From CAKOSP01 sp044432745 (GTDB taxonomy: Bacteria; Bacillota_I; Bacilli_A; RF39; UBA660): a stretch of 64,000 nt of DNA. Positions 22,343 to 31,025 of this stretch are shown piece by piece; the stretch's first letter is position 1; every line of letters begins with the position of its first letter. The stretch is taken from the NCBI GenBank assembly GCA_044432745.1, contig JAWXUH010000001.1:186001-250000 (forward strand), written 5' to 3'. The notes under the pieces were generated by a model that did no database searches, was not told the origin of the DNA, and saw nothing but the letters and a program-made list of their open reading frames with translations. The translations under genes and the position numbers were made by a program.

Positions 22343-24170
22343 TTTTTAATTCTTTTTTTATGTGTTTTATAACTGATTCAGTATCTAATTTTTGTTTCTT
22401 TAAAACATCTACTCTTGAACCATGATTTACATATTCATCATCTATTGCTATTATATCTACATTAGTGATGCTTCCTAAATATGATCCTAGTGAACCTATC
22501 TTTGTAGATTCTTCGTATACAAATATCTTTTTATCTTTTATTTTATTAAAATATTTACTATCAATTGGTTTTATAAATCTTGCATTTACAATTTCAATAT
22601 TTATATTTTCTTTTTTTAATTCATAATGTATTTTTAATGCGTTATCTACAAAATCACCATATGTAATTATTACTGCATCTTCACCATCTTTTAATTTTTC
22701 CCATGTACCTATTTTAATTTCTTTTTCTTTTATTTCTCTTTTAACTACATCATTTTTAGAATATCTTATAAACATCGGTGTATCTATTTTTTGTGATAAA
22801 TTAATTAATTTATTAAGTTCATCAATACATGAAGATGCTGTTATTATAACATTTGGTATTGGTAATAAAAATGATATATCATATATACCTTGGTGAGATG
22901 CACCATCTTCACCTATTATCCCTGCTCTGTCTATACATATTGTAACTGATGTATTCATTTTAGCTATGTCATGCAATACTTGATCGTATCCTCTTTGTAA
23001 AAATGAAGAATATATAAATACAACAGGTTTTTTTCCATCAAGTGCCATTGCATTTGCTAAAACAAGTGCATGTTCTTCAGCTATACCTACATCTATAAAT
23101 TGATTAGGTAAATCATTTTTGAAATTATCTAATTTAGATCCACTTCCCATAGCAGGTGTTATAGCAACAATATTTTTATCTTTTTTTGCTAATTTAAATA
23201 ATGCTTCACTTGCATAGTTTGCATATATTTTCTTTGAACTTCTTTCTCCTGTTTCTATATTAAATGCACCTGTTCCATGCCAAGATCCATTTTGGTCTTC
23301 TTCTGCATACTTATAACCTTTACCTTTTTTTGTAATTACATGTAACAATACCGGTTCATCTATATTTTTGGCCATTTTTAAATACTTATCTAACTCTTCC
23401 ATATCATGTCCGTTTATAGGTCCTAAGTATGTAAATCCTAAATCTTCAAAGAAACTTCCTTTTTTTATAAAAATCATTTTAACCGATTTTTTCCACAATT
23501 TCATTAACTTAACTATGTACTTACCAAATACAGGTATCTTATTACATATTAATTTAGTCTTGTCTTTGACATTTGTGTACTTGTGTGTCGTTCTTATTGT
23601 ATCAAAAAAATTATGTAATGCACCTACATTTTTAGATATTGACATGTCATTATCATTTAATACAACTATTACCTTAGTTCCTAGTCCACCTATGTGGTTT
23701 ATACCTTCATACGATAAACCATTTGATATCGAAGCATCTCCTATTACTGCTATTACTTCGTGATCCTCTTTTGACATATCTCTTGATAATGCAAAACCTA
23801 ATGCAGCACTAATTGATGTAGAAGTATGTCCAGCTTCATAATTATCGCCTTCACTTATTGATTGAAATCCAGATAAACCATCAGTTTTTCTCAAAGTAGA
23901 AAACTTGTTTGCTCTTCCAGTTAATATCTTGTGTGTGTATGATTGATGTCCTACATCAAAAATTATTTTATCTTTTTTAAAATCAAAATTTTTATGCAAA
24001 GCTACTGTTAAATCAACTACTCCTAAATTAGGTGATAAATGTCCACCTGTTTTCGAAACATTATCTATTATGTATTCTCTTATATCTTCACATAATAATT
24101 CGATTTCTTTACTATCCATTTTCTTTAAAAATTCAGAATTTTTTATATTTTTTATTTCATTTTTCTTCAT
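22338..24170 (-). CDS. dxs: 1-deoxy-D-xylulose-5-phosphate synthase
   Basis: First MEP-pathway enzyme: thiamine-diphosphate-dependent condensation of pyruvate with glyceraldehyde 3-phosphate. 610 residues, normal length. GHQSYTHKILTGR, VIGDASISNGLSYEGINHIG with the TPP/Mg motif, YLGPINGHDMEEL, the transketolase central domain (PNQFIDVGIAEEHALVLANAMA, YSSFLQRGYDQVLHD) and DRAGIIGEDGASHQGIYDISF are all present. It lies just upstream of spoIVB on the same strand but ends in its own terminator. Confidence 0.97.
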   Translation of the reverse strand: MKKNEIKNIKNSEFLKKMDSKEIELLCEDIREYIIDNVSKTGGHLSPNLGVVDLTVALHKNFDFKKDKIIFDVGHQSYTHKILTGRANKFSTLRKTDGLSGFQSISEGDNYEAGHTSTSISAALGFALSRDMSKEDHEVIAVIGDASISNGLSYEGINHIGGLGTKVIVVLNDNDMSISKNVGALHNFFDTIRTTHKYTNVKDKTKLICNKIPVFGKYIVKLMKLWKKSVKMIFIKKGSFFEDLGFTYLGPINGHDMEELDKYLKMAKNIDEPVLLHVITKKGKGYKYAEEDQNGSWHGTGAFNIETGERSSKKIYANYASEALFKLAKKDKNIVAITPAMGSGSKLDNFKNDLPNQFIDVGIAEEHALVLANAMALDGKKPVVFIYSSFLQRGYDQVLHDIAKMNTSVTICIDRAGIIGEDGASHQGIYDISFLLPIPNVIITASSCIDELNKLINLSQKIDTPMFIRYSKNDVVKREIKEKEIKIGTWEKLKDGEDAVIITYGDFVDNALKIHYELKKENINIEIVNARFIKPIDSKYFNKIKDKKIFVYEESTKIGSLGSYLGSITNVDIIAIDDEYVNHGSRVDVLKKQKLDTESVIKHIKKELKK

Positions 24171-24223
24171 TGAATTATTATAAAATAATTAAATATAAAT
24201 AGCAAGTAAAAAGGAATAAAATA

Positions 24224-24898
24224 TTATTCCCCAACTTCAACTTTTTCTATTTCTAAAAAATTATCAAAAATAAAATCTAATATTACATATTTTAATTGAA
24301 TTAGATATAAGAATAACCATAACATTATAAATACCATTAAACTATCTGAGAGGTATGTTTCACTTATTAAAATAGTTGATATTATAAAGGTTGTATATCT
24401 AATTTTCTTTAATTTAGGTTTATCATTTTTATATTTTAGATTTAGTAAAAATCTAAATATTGTTATAATTACATTTGCTACTAAAAATACTATAAATATC
24501 ATGAAGTGTCCTGTTAGTAAAAATGGTATTGCAAATATAGATATTGCCTGTTCATACTCGTTTGTGTTATCTGCAAATCCTAAACTAACATATGATACAT
24601 AAGATAAAGATAATGAAGAAAAAAAGATTAATTCTATATAATATAATAAAATGTCAAACATACTTTTGGAATTAGATTCATTAAAATAATTAACTATACT
24701 ATAATATTGAATTACTAAAAATACTATTAACATATATACATTAGTTTGAACTGAATAGTATCCTATTACTACTTTTAACATGTTAGCTAATAAATAAATT
24801 ACATTAAACATTGCTGATATTAAATATAGCATAAAAAACATTAATAAAATTTTATTTATTAATTTCATTTCTTTTATTTTATCTATACAACTTTCCAT
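24224..24898 (-). CDS. Integral membrane protein, unknown
   Basis: 224 residues with about six predicted membrane helices (for example IINKILLMFFMLYLISAMFNVIYLLANML, FMIFIVFLVANVIITIFRFLL, LMVFIMLWLFLYLIQ) and a short soluble tail ending EIEKVEVGE. No family motif recognised. It lies between ileS and dxs on the same strand, with a 53-base gap to dxs, so co-transcription with dxs is possible. Confidence 0.65.
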   Translation of the reverse strand: MESCIDKIKEMKLINKILLMFFMLYLISAMFNVIYLLANMLKVVIGYYSVQTNVYMLIVFLVIQYYSIVNYFNESNSKSMFDILLYYIELIFFSSLSLSYVSYVSLGFADNTNEYEQAISIFAIPFLLTGHFMIFIVFLVANVIITIFRFLLNLKYKNDKPKLKKIRYTTFIISTILISETYLSDSLMVFIMLWLFLYLIQLKYVILDFIFDNFLEIEKVEVGE

Positions 24899-24987
24899 AT
24901 AACACCACTACAAAACACCTATTTTTATTTGATATTTTTATATCTTTCTATATACTTTATTATACTACCTCATATATATATTTGCAA

Positions 24988-25016
24988 AAAAAAATTAGAA
25001 TATTTCTAATTTTTTT
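24988..25016 (-). terminator. Terminator after ileS
   Basis: AATTAGAA and TTCTAATT form a short-loop hairpin flanked by A and T runs. It overlaps the ileS stop codon. Confidence 0.75.
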
Positions 25017-28000
25017 GAATTTTTATACCAATATTATAGTCATTTAATTTGCTATCCATATCTACTTTTTCTTCTATATTAATTTCAGTTGCTAATGTTT
25101 CATTTTTAATATATTCATCGTATTTATTTATAGCTTCAACAATATTAGATTCCGAATTATATGATATTTTTATTCTATCTGATACCACAAAATCTTCTTC
25201 TTTTCTTAAATTTTGAATTTTAGATATAAATTCTCTTGCAATACCTTCATTTATAAGTTCTTCATTCAAATTAAGGTTTAGTATTATAAAATTATTATTT
25301 ATTGTACCTACACTTAATCCTTCTTTTTCACTTACTCTTATTTCGTACATAGATTCTTCAATCTTAATACCTTCAAATTCTAAGTTTGTTATATTTTCTT
25401 TTTCTTCATCCGTTAAATTTTGTAAATATGTTTTAAAATTGTTTACATTTTTACCAAATATTCTTCCTACTTCTTTGAAGTTAGGTACTATTTCTTTATT
25501 CATATAAAGTGACAAATCACTTACAAAAAGAACTTCTTTAACGTTTAATTCTTCTTTAATCAAATCTACTATTGATCCAAGTTTTTCTTCATTTTTTCCA
25601 TCTATCATTGCTGATGATATAGGTTGTCTTACTTTTATTTTATTTTCTTCTCTTACTTTTCTTCCTATTGATATTAAATCTCTAACTAAATCCATTTTTT
25701 CTTCTAAAGGTTCATTTATTAAATTTTTATCACACTTAGGATATGTAGCTTGATGTACTGATTTATCTCCTATTAAATTAGTATATAACTCTTCAGCTAT
25801 AAATGGTGTAACAGGTGCTATTAATTTAGATAATCCACATAAAACTTCGTAAGTTGTTATGTATACAGATTTCTTAGAATTATCTAATTCACTTTTCCAA
25901 AATCTATTTCTATTTCTTCTTATATACCAATTTGATAAATCTTCTGATACGAAATCTGCTAGAGATTTAACAACTTTATTTAAATCATATTCTTCAAATG
26001 CTTCATTTACAGTCTTAACAAGAGTGTTATATCTTGATATAACCCATTTGTCTATTTCTTCTCTGTCTTCAACTTTAACGTAACAAGCATCTATATCAAT
26101 TTTATCCATTGTTGCATATAAACTAAAGAAATTATATGTATTTTTAAGTGGATTAAAAAATTTAGAATAAACTTCTTTTAAACCTGTTACATCAAATTTT
26201 AGCGGCATCCATACTGGTGATGCATACGGTAAATAAAATCTAACTGTATCTGCTCCATATTCTTTCATTGTAGTAAATGGTTCTACTATATTACCTTTAC
26301 TTTTACTCATTTTTTTACCACTAGCATCTAATAATAAATCATTTACTAATACATTTTTAAATGGACTTACTCCTTTTACAAATGTACTTATTACTAATAA
26401 GGTATAAAACCATCCTCTAGTTTGATCTATTCCTTCACATATAAAATCTGCTGGGAACTGAGAATTAAACAATTCTTCATTTTCAAATGGATAATGATAT
26501 TGTGCAAATGGCATTGATCCTGAATCAAACCAACAATCTATAACTTCTTCACATCTACTCATCTCTTTACTACATTTTGGACATTTAAGTTTTATATCAT
26601 CTACTACTGGTCTATGTAAATCTACTACCTCTGGTAATTCATTTGTTGACATAGATCTTAATTCTTCTACTGAACCAATCATATGATCATGTCCACATTC
26701 ACATCTCCAATATGGAAGAGGAGTTCCCCAATATCTATTTCTTGATATTGCCCAGTCATTTAAATTTTCTAACCAATTTCCAAATCTTTTTTCTCCAACA
26801 TAACTTGGATACCAATTAATTTTTTTATTATTTTCTATAATCTTATCTTTAAAGTCTGTAATTTTTAAATAATATGATGGTTTAGCATAATAAATAAGTG
26901 GTGTTGAACATCTCCAACAATGAGGATAATTATGATTAATTTTTTGTTTTTTAAATAGCTTATCATTTTCTTTTAAATATTTTATAACATCTAAATCAGC
27001 TTCAAAAACTAGAGTACCTTCCCATGGTCCTTCTGTATATCTACCATCGTCTCCTACTGGATTAATTACTGGTAAATCATATTTTTGTGCTACTAATTTA
27101 TCATCTTCACCAAATGCTGGTGCTATATGTACTATACCTGTACCGTCTTCCATAGTAACATATTCATCACAAGTAACGAAAAATGCTTTTTTATTTACTT
27201 TTATAAAAGGAAGTAATTGTTCATATTCTATTTTTTCTAAATCCATACCTTTATAAGTTTCTAAAAGTTCGTATTCTTCTCCAATTACTTTATCTAATAA
27301 TTTTTTTGCTAATATAAATTTATTTCCTTTTGATAATACTTTTACATATTCTTCTTTTGGATTAACACAAATACCTACATTAGAAATCAATGTCCAAGGT
27401 GTTGTTGTCCATACTAAGAAATATGCATCTTCATCTTTCATTTTAAATGGAACTGTAACTGAATCTACGCTAACTTCTTTGTATCCTTGAGCTACTTCAT
27501 GAGAAGCAAGTGCAGTTCCGCATCTAGGACAAAATGGTACTATTTTATGACCTTCATAAAACAATCCTTCATCGAAGAATTTTTTTAAGATCCACCATTC
27601 TGTTTCTATGTATTTATTATCATACGTAATATATGGGTTATCTAAATCAACGAATTGTCCCATTTTAGTAGTTAAATTACTAAATGATTCCTTGTTCTTC
27701 ATTACATTTTCTCTACATGCATCATTGAATTTTCCTATACCATATTTTTCAATATCGTTTTTTGATTTAAATCCTAATTCTTTTTCAACTTGTAGTTCTA
27801 CTGGTAAACCGTGTGTATCCCATCCTATTTTTCTTATTACACTTTTACCTTCCATAGTTTGATATTTACAAAATGTATCTTTAAGAAATTTTGCAACCAT
27901 ATGATGTAAACCTGGATATCCATTAGCTGTTGCTGGACCATCATAAAATACAAAGTTATCTTTTCCTGTATTTAATGTTTTTTCATATATGTTCATTTCT

Positions 28001-28071
28001 GACCAAACTTTACTTATGTTTTCTTCTACCTCATTTACTGGTAGTTTACTTAACTCTTTAAACTCTTTCAT
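25006..28071 (-). CDS. ileS: Isoleucyl-tRNA synthetase, IleRS2 type with altered HIGH motif
   Basis: Charges tRNA-Ile. It is the eukaryote-like IleRS2 form, recognised from FVFYDGPATANGYPGLHHM, KIGWDTHGLPVELQVEKELG and CRENVM. The class I signature HxGH reads GLHH here. The second signature KKMSKSKGN is intact, with a zinc-type Cys pair (LKCPKCSKEMSRCEEVIDCWFDSGSMPF), the editing domain (about 200-400) and DQTRGWFYTLL. The frame extends to a TTG at 28089, but AAAAGGAG precedes the ATG at 28071, so I use the ATG (1021 aa). Controlled by the T-box leader at 28082-28310. Confidence 0.96.
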   Translation of the reverse strand: MKEFKELSKLPVNEVEENISKVWSEMNIYEKTLNTGKDNFVFYDGPATANGYPGLHHMVAKFLKDTFCKYQTMEGKSVIRKIGWDTHGLPVELQVEKELGFKSKNDIEKYGIGKFNDACRENVMKNKESFSNLTTKMGQFVDLDNPYITYDNKYIETEWWILKKFFDEGLFYEGHKIVPFCPRCGTALASHEVAQGYKEVSVDSVTVPFKMKDEDAYFLVWTTTPWTLISNVGICVNPKEEYVKVLSKGNKFILAKKLLDKVIGEEYELLETYKGMDLEKIEYEQLLPFIKVNKKAFFVTCDEYVTMEDGTGIVHIAPAFGEDDKLVAQKYDLPVINPVGDDGRYTEGPWEGTLVFEADLDVIKYLKENDKLFKKQKINHNYPHCWRCSTPLIYYAKPSYYLKITDFKDKIIENNKKINWYPSYVGEKRFGNWLENLNDWAISRNRYWGTPLPYWRCECGHDHMIGSVEELRSMSTNELPEVVDLHRPVVDDIKLKCPKCSKEMSRCEEVIDCWFDSGSMPFAQYHYPFENEELFNSQFPADFICEGIDQTRGWFYTLLVISTFVKGVSPFKNVLVNDLLLDASGKKMSKSKGNIVEPFTTMKEYGADTVRFYLPYASPVWMPLKFDVTGLKEVYSKFFNPLKNTYNFFSLYATMDKIDIDACYVKVEDREEIDKWVISRYNTLVKTVNEAFEEYDLNKVVKSLADFVSEDLSNWYIRRNRNRFWKSELDNSKKSVYITTYEVLCGLSKLIAPVTPFIAEELYTNLIGDKSVHQATYPKCDKNLINEPLEEKMDLVRDLISIGRKVREENKIKVRQPISSAMIDGKNEEKLGSIVDLIKEELNVKEVLFVSDLSLYMNKEIVPNFKEVGRIFGKNVNNFKTYLQNLTDEEKENITNLEFEGIKIEESMYEIRVSEKEGLSVGTINNNFIILNLNLNEELINEGIAREFISKIQNLRKEEDFVVSDRIKISYNSESNIVEAINKYDEYIKNETLATEINIEEKVDMDSKLNDYNIGIKIQKN

Positions 28072-28081
28072 TTTTCTCCTT

Positions 28082-28310
28082 TTTTCCAATAAAAAAAAGT
28101 GGTTACCAAAGGACGATTAAATCGTGGTACCACCTTTTATTTATACTCTTTTTTGTAACGCACTGTGTGCGGAATTTATCTTACTATATTTCAGACATTC
28201 AGCTCCTAAGTGATATTTATTACCATACTTTTATTAATTTTCACCAAATATTAACTCTCTTTTAAAAAATATTTTATGTAATAAATTTGTCTTATTCTTC
28301 GCTTTTTCCT
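28082..28310 (-). promoter_or_regulatory. T-box riboswitch leader of ileS
   Basis: The minus strand carries the T-box core GGTGGTACCACG (28123-28134). It is followed by the competing terminator: GTGGTACCA pairs with TGGTAACCAC (28099-28108, one bulge), and a run of eight U occupies 28091-28098. Upstream lies an AGAGAG/GGTGAAAA region typical of stem I, a CGCACACAGTGCG stem, and a plausible ATC isoleucine specifier in AATATCACTT. Uncharged tRNA-Ile should pair with the T-box, form the antiterminator and allow ileS transcription. Confidence 0.92.
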
Positions 28311-28314
28311 TTAT

Positions 28315-28344
28315 ATTATATTAAAAATGAGCGTATTTAGTCAA
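28315..28344 (-). promoter_or_regulatory. Sigma-A promoter of the T-box-ileS unit
   Basis: Minus strand: -35 TTGACT (28339-28344), 18-base spacer, -10 TATAAT (28315-28320), immediately upstream of the T-box leader. Confidence 0.75.
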
Positions 28345-28383
28345 ATCTTTTTTCAAAAAAATAACATTTTTATCACAAAAACC

Positions 28384-28412
28384 TTGATTTTTGTCTTTTT
28401 TTATTGTATTAT
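28384..28412 (+). promoter_or_regulatory. Sigma-A promoter of the tandem lysozyme-like gene
   Basis: -35 TTGATT (28384-28389), 17-base spacer, -10 TATTAT (28407-28412). It faces away from the ileS promoter. Confidence 0.6.
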
Positions 28413-28468
28413 ATTTGTCGTACGAAAAATTTTAGGTACTTATATATTAATAAATTGGAGGGGTTTTT

Positions 28469-30442
28469 ATGAATATTAAAGAATTAAATTTTAAAGAAAG
28501 ATTAAAAAGAAAGTTAGTAGGTGCTACTTTAGTTACATCATTTATTGGTTCACTTTTAGGTATTGGTGGAAGTGATTCTAACAATACTATAAATATAGAT
28601 GAAACTGATTTAAATACATCTGATACATTTAGTAACTCTACTATTATCGAAAATGACAAAACGGATGATAATTTGATAATTAACAATCAAGAATTTGTTG
28701 AAGATACAAATGAAATTGTTGAAGAAGAAATCGAAGTTGTAAGCATTGAAAAAGAAGAAGAACAATTAATTAAACATTATTGTAATATTTATTCATTAAA
28801 TTATGATATCGTTTATGACATTATTTCACAGTGGACAAACAATTTTACTGATTCAGAATATGTTAATAACAATAAAATCGGTAACTCTACTATGAAAAAT
28901 AAATATGTAGAATGTAATTCTAAAGATTTAGCTATTTTAATAGCTGTAAGAAATATATTTTATTTACATAATGATTATGGATATACAACAGATCAAATAA
29001 CTAGTAATACAAATTATCAAAGTGAGTTGTCATACGAAGCTCAAATAGCAAAATATAGTGATACTATTGGTATCGATAAATTTTTAACTTACTCAGTTTG
29101 TAAAAATGAAAGTAATTTTGATAATTCTAATTTTAAAGATATGAATAATCCAGCAAATATTGCATTTTCTGGAAATACAGCTTCATTTCCAACTACTGAG
29201 GCTGGTTTTATAGAAATTGGTTTAGAATTACTTAAAACTAATATGAATGGTAATTATTCAATTCAAGATATTAGTAAAATGTATAGTTCTAACGGTTCTA
29301 TAAATACTAGTTGGTCTAATAAAGTAAGCAACATATATACTGATGCTACTAATTTAGAAGAAACAGTATTTAATTATGAAAATTCAGAAAATGAATTTGT
29401 AACAAACAATTTAGAAGTTACAGATTCTCAAGAATTAGTAGATATTGAAGAATTAACAACTGAAGTTGAAGATACAAATATTTTAACTAACGAAACAACT
29501 AGTGATGTAGTTGAAAATAACGTTACTAGTAATAATGATGATTCTAATAGCACATTAGAAAATGTTGAAGATAATCAAAATATTGTTTTAAATGTTAATG
29601 ATGATAAAAATTACAATTTTTATGAATCTTATTTAAATAGTTTGAAAGAAGAAAAAAATATATTAATTCATCAAAAAAATTCTATGAATTACTTAATTAC
29701 AAATTATTTAAACAACGAAGTTCAAGAAGAAGAAATTGTTGAAGATGTAATAGATATTAGTGAAGAAGAAAAATTAATTAAATATTATGCTGATGTTTAT
29801 TGTTTAGATTATGATATTGTTTTTAAAATTATAAGTGAATTAACTGATAATTTTACTGCAGAAAGTTATCTTAATAACAACGTTATTGGTGCATCTACTA
29901 TGAAAAGTAAATATATCAATTGTAATAGTAAAGAACTTGCTGTGCTAATTGCAGTAAGAAGTATTTACTACACACCTATTAATTATGGTTATAAATTTAG
30001 TGATTTATCTACTGGTGTTCAACATACAAGTAATTTATCATACGAAGCTATGATTTCAAAAGCAGCTGATGTAGTAAATGTAGATAAATATCTTGCATAT
30101 GCTATTTGTAGATATGAATCAAATTTTAATAGTAATTTATTCGTAAATAAAAATAATCCTGCTGGTATTAGATTTTCTAGTGAATGGGAATATTTTGCTT
30201 CAAAAGAAGCTGGTTTTATCGAATTAACTTTAGAATTACTTAAATATAACATGAATGGTAGAACTACTATTAGTTCAATTGGACAATTATATGCTCCAAC
30301 TAGTGATCCATCTAATAGCTCTTGGGTAAATAAAATTAATTATTTTTACTCAGTAGCTTCATCATTTGATCATAGCGTATTTTGTTATGACGATGTATGT
30401 GAAAATACTGATAGTAAAGAAGCTTGTAGAGTTTTATACTAA
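28469..30442 (+). CDS. Exported protein with two tandem lysozyme-like (glucosaminidase/transglycosylase) domains
   Basis: 657 residues with a basic, hydrophobic N-terminus (KRKLVGATLVTSFIGSLLGIGG) that looks like a signal or anchor. Two homologous domains (about 90-295 and 430-635) share EEEKLIKYYADVYCLDYDIV, STMKSKYINCNSKELA, the motif CKNESNF / CRYESNF with a likely catalytic Glu, NNPAGIRFS and EAGFIELTLELLKYNMNG. This pattern fits the lysozyme superfamily that cuts peptidoglycan glycan strands. An acidic Asn/Thr/Glu-rich linker joins them. The first copy reads NNPANIAFS where the second reads NNPAGIRFS, so it may be less active. RBS GGAGGGG. Confidence 0.75.
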   Translation: MNIKELNFKERLKRKLVGATLVTSFIGSLLGIGGSDSNNTINIDETDLNTSDTFSNSTIIENDKTDDNLIINNQEFVEDTNEIVEEEIEVVSIEKEEEQLIKHYCNIYSLNYDIVYDIISQWTNNFTDSEYVNNNKIGNSTMKNKYVECNSKDLAILIAVRNIFYLHNDYGYTTDQITSNTNYQSELSYEAQIAKYSDTIGIDKFLTYSVCKNESNFDNSNFKDMNNPANIAFSGNTASFPTTEAGFIEIGLELLKTNMNGNYSIQDISKMYSSNGSINTSWSNKVSNIYTDATNLEETVFNYENSENEFVTNNLEVTDSQELVDIEELTTEVEDTNILTNETTSDVVENNVTSNNDDSNSTLENVEDNQNIVLNVNDDKNYNFYESYLNSLKEEKNILIHQKNSMNYLITNYLNNEVQEEEIVEDVIDISEEEKLIKYYADVYCLDYDIVFKIISELTDNFTAESYLNNNVIGASTMKSKYINCNSKELAVLIAVRSIYYTPINYGYKFSDLSTGVQHTSNLSYEAMISKAADVVNVDKYLAYAICRYESNFNSNLFVNKNNPAGIRFSSEWEYFASKEAGFIELTLELLKYNMNGRTTISSIGQLYAPTSDPSNSSWVNKINYFYSVASSFDHSVFCYDDVCENTDSKEACRVLY

Positions 30443-30444
30443 AA

Positions 30445-30474
30445 AAAATGATTACATGTGTAATCATTTTTTTA
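30445..30474. terminator. Bidirectional terminator between the lysozyme-like gene and the GNAT gene
   Basis: AAAATGATTAC pairs with GTAATCATTTT around the loop ATGT, with A and T runs on both sides. Confidence 0.85.
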
Positions 30475-30999
30475 TTGTATTTTTTTTACAAGAATATCTC
30501 TTTGTATTGTATTATTTTTAAAGTATTCTCCTTCTTTTTTGAAATCTAGTTTATATATATTATTAAAACTATATGTATTACCAATAGTAATTTCTGCTAA
30601 TATATTTTCGATATCTTTATTTTTTGCTATTTCAAATATATATTCTAATAACATAGTTTGTATGTTATTACCTCTATAATCTGGATGAACCATAACACCA
30701 TCTATATCACCACTTTGACCAGTAATATGTGGTATGTGTTCTAGCAATTTTTCGATATCTTTATGTACTGATAAAAATACCCACCCTATCATTTTATTTT
30801 CATAAAAAGAGGCATGTATTTCGCCATATTCTTTTGAATCTAACAAGACTTTTTCTAAATCTTCTTTTGAAAAAGGTAAATAATATCCCTTTTCCTCTTC
30901 TCTAAACATATCTACTACTATTTGCTGTAATTCATATATAGAATCTAAATTATCTAAATTACATTTTTTTATCAATATATTTTCTTTTTGTATTTTCAT
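30472..30999 (-). CDS. GNAT family N-acetyltransferase
   Basis: Likely acetyl-CoA-dependent acetyltransferase of unknown substrate. Beta-strand 4 and the pyrophosphate-binding loop are seen in DGVMVHPDYRGNNIQTMLLEYIFEIA (the loop is RGNNIQ, short of canonical glycines). GWVFLSVHKD precedes it and ILAEITIGN with YSFNNIYKLDFKKEGEYF follows, as in GNATs. The ATG at 30999 follows AAAGGA; a GTG five codons earlier is less likely. It is 26 bases after polC and probably the last gene of dnaE-polC-GNAT. Confidence 0.82.
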   Translation of the reverse strand: MKIQKENILIKKCNLDNLDSIYELQQIVVDMFREEEKGYYLPFSKEDLEKVLLDSKEYGEIHASFYENKMIGWVFLSVHKDIEKLLEHIPHITGQSGDIDGVMVHPDYRGNNIQTMLLEYIFEIAKNKDIENILAEITIGNTYSFNNIYKLDFKKEGEYFKNNTIQRDILVKKIQ

Positions 31000-31025
31000 A
31001 TATTTTCCTTTCACTTAATTGTATT

